This document shows positions 23,294-64,000 of a DNA stretch of 64,000 nucleotides, in pieces. The notes beneath the pieces are model-generated. The model searched no databases and was not told the origin of the DNA. It saw only the letters and a program-made list of their open reading frames with translations. The stretch is from Atherinomorus stipes. Its lineage: Eukaryota; Chordata; Actinopteri; Atheriniformes; Atherinidae. Numbering within the stretch: the first letter of the stretch is position 1; each line of letters opens with the position of its first letter. Position numbers and translations under genes: made by a program. The stretch lies in NCBI GenBank assembly GCA_023101725.1, contig JALJCO010008658.1:116461-180460 (forward strand), written 5' to 3'.

Positions 23294-23420
23294 ATCGGCT
23301 GTCCTGTCATTCATTCCTGGTCACAAGATGGTTTTCTCTCACCCCCTTTGATGTTTACTGTCTTATGTGAACATCATTATGCTGTTTGTTCCTCTAAATA
23401 AAATAAACTATTCTATTAAT
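23294..23420 (+). other. cox6c: cox6c 3' UTR exon
   Basis: Acceptor atttctttccttcag; then about 100 bp of non-coding sequence ending in overlapping AATAAA signals. The exact cleavage site is not visible. Confidence 0.6.
23397..23407 (+). terminator. cox6c: cox6c polyadenylation signal
   Basis: Two overlapping AATAAA hexamers (23397-23402 and 23402-23407), followed by a T/G-rich stretch. Confidence 0.75.
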
Positions 23421-24169
23421 GTATCTTTCTGGCTCTGTGAATTTCATGAAAGCCTACAGTCACATTAGGTAATGTTTTCTTTTTCTTTCCATGAGTAAGT
23501 TTTTAACAGTTTATGTTGGTATGGAAGTCCAATCATTTAGTAAGCACTAAGTATGTTGATCTATCATTTAATGTAGCCCTATATATTGTAAATTTAGTTC
23601 CAGAATTTCTTTAGGAGTTTGTTAAAAGTGTTTAAAAAATTAAACTTTAAGGACTTGTATTTTCCTTTAACTCTATGGTACAACATTCCATCCAGAACTG
23701 GCATTATTTGGTTATATTCCACTATCATCAGTCTCCCTGTGCTTGCTCAAATTCAAGTCAAACTGAGAACATTGTTACAAGGAGATGTGAATCTAATTTG
23801 TAAAGCTTTCACTGGTGAATATTTGTGCCTTTATGCAAATAAGTTGTTTAAAAATTTGTCAATTTCCCCTTAAGTTATAGCTCAGATAACAAAACCAAGC
23901 TTTACCATAATGAAATTGTTTTCAGTTTCTGTTTACGTCCATGCTTGTGGCGACGGCGACCCCTGCTGGCGATGTGTTGAGCTGCAGCCTTTGTTTGCAC
24001 CGCCTTCCTGCCGACTTCTCGCTACACTTCCTGGTTTTCTACGGTGGATGTTACAGCGGCTGCCAAACAAGTCTAAAGTTGTTCAGACACGGGAGGATAA
24101 TGTACCCGACGGCCAGGATACCGCAGCTGGGCGAAGCTTGTTCAGCGCATAAACATTGTTTTAGAAAAT

Positions 24170-24393
24170 GATTAGAAGACGACGTGTTTCCGCGGCTACC
24201 GAGCAGCAGCAGCATTAACGTCAACCGGGGACGCAGCTGTGAAACAGCGGGTTAGCCGCTGCTAGCCTGGTAGCGAGCTAGCAGACGTCGATCTGCTACT
24301 GTTAGCATCGACAGTACTTGACGTTGACCAGCTCGGTTCAAGTTTGACTGCAGACCTGATTCAGAAAAGCCTGGGTGTGCTGAAGGGGACAAC
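24170..24393 (+). promoter_or_regulatory. stk4: stk4 promoter / 5' UTR (CpG-rich)
   Basis: CpG density rises clearly from about 23940 and especially over 24170-24330 (ccgcggctaccgag, ccggggacgcag, gacgtcg), and there is no TATA box near the start codon: a CpG-type housekeeping promoter. The transcription start cannot be fixed from sequence alone. The cox6c polyadenylation signal lies only about 1 kb upstream. Confidence 0.5.
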
Positions 24394-56295
<31,902 letters not shown>

Positions 56296-59200
56296 GAAAG
56301 ATCTGCGCCGCTCCTTCCAGCATCACATCTACAGGATGTTCTTTCTCATGATTTTTACAGCCACGTGCCGATGTTCCTTCATCCTGACGCCCAGCTGCAG
56401 CACGACATCTGGAAAACTGTTGGAGCATGTGTGATTATCGTCACCCCGGATGTCAAATGGGAGTTTGTGGAACTGAATATTAGAAGAACCTCCAAAGAGC
56501 TGTCCTCTGACAGAAAGTTCATGGCATTTCTTATCTTTTTGAATTCATTTCCAATCTGCTCTCACTAGAGGAACATGTGCTTTTCTAGTTTTAACAATTT
56601 CAGTTTCATTTTTATGTCAACAGCTGATCTGGAAGTTTCTCTCTGCTTATTTTAAGTTTTCACTCTTGTTTTAAACCATGGTGGCATTTCTCAGACCATC
56701 AGATCCATTCAGATTTTTTTTTTTTCTTTTTTGTCTTTTTTACATATTCATCAGGTACACCATCATTTGAACTGCTGACTGTTCTTCTATGGTACTTGTC
56801 GATTTTCAAAATTTCTCCTGTCATTGTTTAAAAACTAATGCTGCTAACCTTGTGTTTCCTCCAGAATGTGAAATGTAGAAAAAGATCAACCTTCACCTTT
56901 TGGAAGACTCAAAAAAAGAAAAAGCTCAAACGGCTGAAAATGCAGGATGCAAATCACTGGTTTTTGCCCGCATGCGGCTTCCTCGTCGAGCATGTGTTGG
57001 ACAGTCTGCCTTTACAATCAGTAGCACCGAGTATTAATGCCTCCCCGAAAAGAGTTGAGACAGCGGGATTTTTAAAAACGCGGCAGATCCTGAACTCTTC
57101 GCATCTGCTCACACGTTTAGTTTTTGCTAGAATCTCTGAAGCTTTTTCTTTTGATTATGAACATTCACATGTATGCTCTTAGTTTCACATTTTAAACTCT
57201 TGGTGCTGAATGTCGTCATTTCTTTAGACAGGTCTGATGTTGGAGCACATAGGAAATTATTTTGATAATCAGACCACAGGTTTGTGCCTCATAACCAAAT
57301 ACTGTAGTTCTAAATAGGTTTTTAGAATCTGAAAGTTAGAAAAATAAGTATTTTTCTTACATGCAGCTTCAGTAAAGGGATAAACTACAGATATTTCAGT
57401 AAAGAGGCAGAAATATGTCAAGTGGCAATGGCTGTTTTTTCTATTTTAAGGCAAATCAGAGAATCAGCTTTCACTTAATGTTTATCATGATGATGGTATT
57501 TTTTTCCTCCTTAAAAAATCTATTGTACAAGGGCAGCTGGTGGGGTTGATTTATTTTGTATGATTTAACTTTATGGATGTAACTGTGACTCCAATCAGGA
57601 CTAATTACAGAAAAATATTCACAACCCAGATGTGTCTGTGAGTAAACAGGGTAAAAGTATATCTGTTAGTGTTTTTCCTTTTGGTCTGCTGTTGGGTTAC
57701 CAGATGTTTCCAGCTAGTGGCTCCAAAGGTAAATTTGAAGCATTACGACAGGATCAGTAATGACACAAAAAACAGTCTTTGCGACTCGAGACGTTATTTG
57801 GCACAATGTTGGTATTTATTTAGCAGTTTATAGCACACTGAAAAGTAAGAGGTATAAGGGAAGTTTTATACAGTTTTTCATCAATTTTAACTTTCATTCT
57901 TTTGTCTTTTTTTTTTTTTTTTTTTTTTTTGCTTCTGGTCTTTTGGTGTGTTATTTGGAAGCTTTCTGGAAAAATAGTGGCTTACAAGAGGATTTATTTT
58001 ACATATGGATCATTAAAATGTGCTATAAAGCATTTATATTCTAAAAATTAGTGGCGATTAACAAAGTAAAGATTTCTCCTTTCATCTGGAGTTTCTGCAG
58101 TCACTTCTTAAATGGTTTCATCAGAGCCTGCAGGAAAGTGTGACCAGATGCAAACGTGACTGTGAACTAGTAAGTCAAAGTTTTAGGATTTGCTGGCCTT
58201 TAATTGCAGATGTGGACGTGAATATTAATGCAAGTATAATTTGGAGTTCCTTGTTTGATTTTTAACATTCTAATTGTTGTTTGTACTAAAATATTTGTAA
58301 GGGAATTTCATGACTTGTGAATAGTTTTGCCTTCTTTTAACCACCAGTGCCCCTAAATACTCAATACTGTTTATTTTGGATTCATTTCTGTGTCCAGCTT
58401 CTGTTTTTCTTCCCAAGTAAGCTTAAAAACCTGCACTGACTGATTTATGGAACAGACTGGAGACAGCTTTTACTTCCTGGGTTTATACATTTGACCCAGC
58501 ACATGAGCAATGGCCCAGGTCTGATCCAACTTTACTTCCAACATTCCTCAAAGCAGCTGGACCGCTCATTTTTCCAGCGCTTTTGACATATCTGTCTATT
58601 TTTTATGTAGGTTTAGCGGCGACACGGTCCGACAGGAGACAGCTGAAGACTGTCGGAGTGAAAACAAGCTTCTCAGGTCATAAAACTCCTCAGGGGTGTA
58701 AAATAATGACGGCAGTGATGAGAAACTACTGTACAGTTCAGAGACGTCTGTATATACGAGCAACAGGAGTTATCACTTAAAATATCTAGCAGTTATTAGG
58801 TGACAAGTCAGAATGGGTGTCTGATAAAAGACAAACCTTTCAGTTAAAAGGATGTTATTAATCTGATGTTTTTCTGTAACTTAATGACTCATGAGCACAA
58901 ATTATTTTCTGTTCTGTTACAAGCGAAGCTGAAGGGATCTCACTGCCTTAGCCATCTAATACTGATACACTGGACTTTTTTTCTTTTCCTTTTTGTGTGT
59001 ATGATCAAAAAGTAAAAAACTTGTCACTTTGTGTCAGGAAAAAAGGGAAAATCTGTTATAAAATGAAACGCATGATTTGTGCAGTCACAGGCGATGCATC
59101 ATTCAAAAATGAAGTCGGAATCACTGGAAATGGAAACACGACTGTTTGCTTTTCACCTTCTTATTTAAAAGTGTGACTTTGATGTGCTTTACACAGTTGT

Positions 59201-59943
59201 CTAAATTGTAATGCACCATGGTTGTGTAACGATTTATGACTGAGGTCAAAACATACCTCAGCTGGTATGTGTAGCTCCACACAAACATTTCTTTCCAACT
59301 TTAAGCAGCAGTGAAGCTTTGGTTTGACATAAATATAAAAATCATTCAAGACTCTTATTATTATGACTCTTGTTGGCTGTGAGTTAATTTATTTTCATGT
59401 TCCAGGTGAAGAATTTGGATTAATCATTATTAGTTACAAAGATGTTTTTTTCTTTGCCATCTTTTGCACGTTTTCTGAAATGTTGGGTTTTACCACCGCT
59501 CAGTTTTGAAGCTGGCAAACAACCATTAAAGCAGTAAAAAAGGCTAAATCATTAGCGCTCTTTCATAGGAAAGTGTGGTATCTGGAAAAGTGAACGAGTA
59601 AAGCACCAGCTAGTGGAGGAAAAAGGGAAAGATTCCCAGCAGACAGCAGGTCGTTGCAGCCTTGGCTCTTGGATCTGACTGACGAATCACAGGTGAACAT
59701 AGTCGAAGTTTCATTGTTATCATGAACCCAAAGTGTTATGACTTAAAATTCACAAGTTACAGCTGCCTTGCTTCTCTGCTTTCTCAATGTGCAAAACGAT
59801 GTCTAACAGCATGTAAAGATCTTGGGTTACTCATCAGTCTCTTGAGGTGTGTCTGCCTTCAAGTACAGTATACAGTCAAGCTTTGAGTGATCACTGGTAG
59901 TTGGTTTGTACATTGTGTTTGTTTTGATTGCTTCTTTAATAAA
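56296..59943 (+). other. stk4: stk4 3' UTR (probable, about 3.65 kb)
   Basis: No intron signals or other gene are evident between the stop codon and the first good polyadenylation signal followed by GT-rich sequence. A long T run lies at 57908-57930. Long 3' UTRs are usual for STK4 orthologues. The extent is inferred from the signal only. Confidence 0.5.
59938..59943 (+). terminator. stk4: Candidate stk4 polyadenylation signal
   Basis: AATAAA in ttctttaataaacaatattg, followed within about 20 nt by gtgcaacttgtctctgtttctg, a suitable GT-rich downstream element. Confidence 0.55.
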
Positions 59944-60000
59944 CAATATTGGAGATGTGCAACTTGTCTCTGTTTCTGTTCAAAAGTTTAACAATTTTCC

Positions 60001-60038
60001 ACCCTGGTGGACAATAAAGATTTATTCTATTCTATTCT
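60001..60038 (+). repeat. LINE tail with (TATTC)n
   Basis: accctggtggacaataaaga, then ttattctattctattctaa: a short 5'-truncated retrotransposon end directly after the stk4 polyadenylation region. Confidence 0.45.
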
Positions 60039-61434
60039 AACACAAACAGCTAATCAGCCAATCGCATGGCAGCAGTTCAGTGCATTTAGACATGTAGATT
60101 GGTCAAGGACACTTGTTTAAGTTTAAACTGAGCATCAGAATGAGAATTTAAGTGATTTTGAATGCAGCATGAGTGTTTATGTCGGACAGGCTGGTCTGAG
60201 TTTTTCAGAAAACTGGTGATCTACTGGGATTTTCACACACAAACATCTAAAAGATTTGCAGAATGGTGTTGGGAAGAAAAATTCCTGGTGAGCAGCAGTT
60301 CTCTGGACCAGAATGTCTTGTTGATGTCAGAGATCAGAGAATGGGCAAACAGGTTGGAGATGATAAAAAGACAATAACTTAGATAACCACTGGTTGTTTT
60401 GGAAGATTTACAGTGCCGATTAGCAGGAGTCAGTGAATTTAAATCTGCTGCAGGGCAGAGGTGTAGTTCTGAGAGGCCCACTGTTGGTTTCTGTCTTTGT
60501 TTGGAGTTTTAAAGAAAAAAATCATGTAAGAGCTGGCCCCAGAAAACATAGTGACTAACCGCAGCATAGCTTTTAAAAAAAATACATATAGGCTTCAAAA
60601 TGAGGCACCAAATGAGATACCTGGTGAGTTTTGATCAGAGTGGTAACTGTAATCGTTGCATTATGCATGTAAAACTGTCATACAGTGAGTTTGAATAACT
60701 TACAGAAAAGTGTTCTGTATACAGTCGGAGCTTTACTTGTACTTTTCTCCTTGAGTACATGTCAGTGTATTTCTGTATGTCTGCTTCAGCTGTACCTCCT
60801 CTGCCTCCTGCTTTCTCTACATCCTCAGCTTTAAGCAGAAGACATGGCGGATGAGCTTCCTAAAAGCCTTTTCTTGTCCCATCAGATCCATCCAGCACTG
60901 AAACTTTAAGCCATGGCTCAGTCCTGCTTTCTTGTTTCCCCTCCATGTTTAGAGTTCTGTCTGCCAAAATAGCAGAAATGAATTTTTAATCAGCCGCCAA
61001 CGAATCTGATCGCTTTCTCTCTCTATAGCTTTCCTTTACAATGTGTGTGTGTTCTGCTTCCTTCAGCCCAAATAAAGCAAGTGTTTGTGTGTGTGTGGCC
61101 ACAATGGATGACGTGTGTGTCTAAGAGGGTTTATTTTGTTAGAAGTTTTCCTGACATTGATGGGGCATAAGTCATTACCCTGATTCATTTAGCATCCAAG
61201 TCATCTCTCAGTAAAGAGAATCTTCATGCATCATTGAGGTTTAGCTGTCTGATGAGAGTGCCTGACAGAATATTTAACAGAACACCAGCGAGCAAATGTG
61301 ACGGCAAACAACTGGAAAGACTTGAGAAATAAAGATTGCTCCTCCAGTTGAATCTTTTTCTGCCAAAATAGCTTTACAAATTTGGGGTTTTTACTTGAAA
61401 TGGCTTGAGATGAAAATGACTGCATTATCTTGGC

Positions 61435-61525
61435 CCAGGGCTCCTCAGCTCTGCTCCTCGAGGGCCCCTGTCCTTTAGGTGCTAGATTCTTCCCTGCTCC
61501 AACACACTGGATTCAAATTAACAGT
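61435..61525 (+). repeat. hAT-like MITE fragment
   Basis: gctcctcgagggcccctgtc, then ccctgctccaacacactgga: one half of the family with its intact copy at 51570-51771. Confidence 0.5.
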
Positions 61526-61779
61526 TTATCAGGTTCTGTGGTGACTCACAGGGACATTGGCTTAGTCCAGCCTAATACTGCAGACATAATTTCGACCTGT
61601 GTTTTTCTCTCTGATCCCATTATGAAATGTTCAATGATGAATTTCAGTGACACAATAATTTCTAAAATCTTGCTCAGGTGTCTGGTCAGCATTTCTAATT
61701 TTTCACAAATAACAATCATACTGGACAATTTTGGACCGTTCAAATGCCAGTGTATCACCCATAGATAGTTTATAACAAT

Positions 61780-62420
61780 TGGACGAAGCTTCCGATCACA
61801 TGACTCATTGGTTTCTCAAGAGCTGAAGTGAAGCTAGTTTGGCGTTCCCACCATCGCCATCTTAGCCGTGACGTGTGTGTTGTCAATTCTGGAAAATACA
61901 AAACTGAGAAAACAGAGGGGGACTGTGAGCGTGGAGGCAAATGACTGACAGCCAGTGAACTCTGAGTGAAGAGCAAACCCAGAACTAACCGAAGCTAATG
62001 AAGATAGGTGAGCCAAAAGTAAGGCACGCTCATGCTAACTAGCTAAAAACTGCTGTTGTGCTGCTCTGCTACAAGCTGAGGCCTTCCTGGTAGCAAACGG
62101 GAGCTAGCTCCTAGTCACTAGCCACCAGCACTAATGCCTGCATCTGGTCTGCCGCCTGTCAATCAAAAGGGCACGCCCCAAATTATGTGTAATTTCAAGA
62201 TTAAGGAGCATCTAAACGGATGAGTTATAAAAAAAAAAAAATTCACCCCCTCAAAGTTGACAAATAGGTAAACTTGATCTGTTAAACCTAAAATGATCTT
62301 TTGAAGCAGGCTGTAAACATGTTTATTTCTGCAGTGAAGTTGGCTTCTTTAACATGGGAGTCTATGGGGACTGATCCCTTTTGCAGCCAGCCTCTAGTGG
62401 ATGAGGGGTGAACTTCAGTT
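61780..62420. repeat. Dispersed teleost repeat, probably composite
   Basis: Motifs cgaagcttccgatcacatga, ccgcctgtcaatcaaaaggg and tttgcagccagcctctagtg belong, as far as I recall, to an interspersed fish repeat. A related piece lies near 16500-16650. No inverted ends are established. Confidence 0.4.
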
Positions 62421-62905
62421 AGACCAGAATTCTGGATAGTTTCATTTTCTCTGCGGGAGGTTTGGTATCACCCCATTAATCAGAAATTATCTGTAAAGCA
62501 TGACGTCCATCTTACTGCAGCTAATGGTCAATGTTGCTTTTACTGCTCCCATAGGAATTTCATGCATATTTAACAGAGGAAAAATGTGAATGCAAAATCA
62601 GGCTTTCAGTTATTTGAAATAAATGTTCTTTTTCAAAGGCAGAATTGTACAACATGCGCCTTTCAAGTATAAGAAAAAAAATCAAAAGTCTCATAACATA
62701 GTGCTTTCTGAAAACAACAAAGATTGAATGTGCACACTGGCTCCAAGGGGGACATATACCAACTTAAATCATCCATCCAAGATATAATGAAACTTTAAAA
62801 ATGCCTTTTAACTTCCTGATATTGGATATCAGATCTGAGGTCAATAATGTCTCCTGACGTAAAAAAATAAAAAAAAAAGAAGCAAACTCTTAGATCAACA
62901 GTATG

Positions 62906-63056
<151 letters not shown>

Positions 63057-63190
63057 GTCTGTAACTAAGAGTTTAGGTTTAACCTAGAACATAATGAATG
63101 TGCATTAGTTTCTAGTTGCCATGAACGCCAGGCTGCTGTCCAAGAAATAAGTCCCTCTTCTCAGAATCACCTTTAGACCCAATAAGAAAG

Positions 63191-63232
63191 GCTGATCCAA
63201 GCTCTGCCCTGGAGGACCACAGTCCTGCAGGT
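63191..63232 (+). repeat. hAT-like MITE fragment
   Basis: gctgatccaagctctgccct, then ggaccacagtcctgcaggtg: terminal part of the common family. Confidence 0.4.
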
Positions 63233-64000
63233 GCTGTAGCAGGGACGCACCACGCAAGCTTTCTCGCTGTGCGCTAAAGGTTTTATTCTAAGATGACACT
63301 TAATTAGGCCACTTGAGCACAATGAACAGGAGTGTGTTATGAAAAATAATCATTTAAATCAACAACACCACACTGATGTCAATGCAGTGGTAGCATCATA
63401 TCCTGGGACTGTTTGGCTGCACAGAGATGCCTCATTCTGCTGTTAGGAGCTTGTATTGAGTTTGCATTTGTTTTTTGAATATTTTTGAATATGCAGAAGC
63501 AAAAAAGCTCTGATAGCATAAAGCAAAAGCTCATCTGGCTGTTTCACAGGTACTTCAAAGACTTATATTGTACAATCAGTTCAAAGGAACCATTTCAACA
63601 TTTACTGTGGAGTGATGAGTGCATGTAAATGTCACACCAGAGCTGTGTGTCAACCAGTAAAAAAGAAACCTGCAAATTTCAGAGCATATGTACCAAGAAG
63701 AGGTCCTGGTGTCTGTGTTCTTTACGTAAAATCATGCTGGGCACCTTTTTAATATGTGCTTATTTGACATATTTTTGTGAAGGGGGCGGGCGTAAGAGAC
63801 TGTCAATCATGGCACACTTTGTTTTGGTCTCAGCACGCTGCTCAACAGCACGCCTAGCGGGGGAAAAAAATCACTTTTAGCGCCTATAAAGTTTGTAAAA
63901 TCTTTGAGACCGGGTTGGATTCAAGCTGACGGTGGTGATCATTTTAAACAGAGACACTGGACTGATTAACAGGAACGCAGGCAACATGTTAAATGTGATT

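Overview
The window is vertebrate nuclear DNA, almost certainly from a teleost fish. Coding sequence is split into short exons with GT/AG splice sites. The AT-rich introns and spacers carry hAT-type MITEs, a Tc1/mariner element, LINE 3' ends and many microsatellites. There are no bacterial-type genes, operons or CRISPR arrays. Nearly all longer open frames are chance readings or shadows of exons.

Three plus-strand genes are supported. (1) About 3579-11783: the 3' part of an angiopoietin gene, with two coiled-coil exons and the whole fibrinogen-like domain; its 5' exons lie left of the window. (2) 21118-23107: complete cox6c (76 aa, cytochrome c oxidase subunit 6C), with a candidate non-coding first exon near 17.9 kb and a 3' UTR exon ending near 23.4 kb. 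(3) 24394-56295: complete stk4 (MST1, Hippo-pathway kinase), 11 coding exons and 496 aa, with a likely 3.6 kb 3' UTR ending near 59.96 kb. The rest is intron, UTR and repeats.

The kinase is stk4, not stk3, by its N-terminus and by its C-terminal block around the exon 9/10 junction. From memory of the human map, STK3, COX6C and ANGPT1 lie on 8q22-q23, while STK4 and ANGPT4 lie on chromosome 20. The order angiopoietin-cox6c-stk4 seen here therefore looks like the sister (2R) copy of the 8q block with its cox6c still in place. That supports calling the angiopoietin angpt4, although its sequence is close to angpt1 as well.

Observations most worth checking: an angiopoietin coiled-coil exon split by an apparently extra intron that ends in a MITE fragment; a one-residue insertion in the cysteine/calcium loop of the angiopoietin receptor-binding domain; a DEVD caspase site in stk4 with loss of the second human site; a 62-bp perfect foldback flanked by 9-bp direct repeats; a Tc1 element broken by two TTAA-flanked elements sitting head to tail; and two G/A-rich segments (9.3-10.8 kb, 22.0-22.6 kb) that may be assembly artefacts. 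I see no new multi-gene system; the novelty is in gene structure, linkage and mobile elements.
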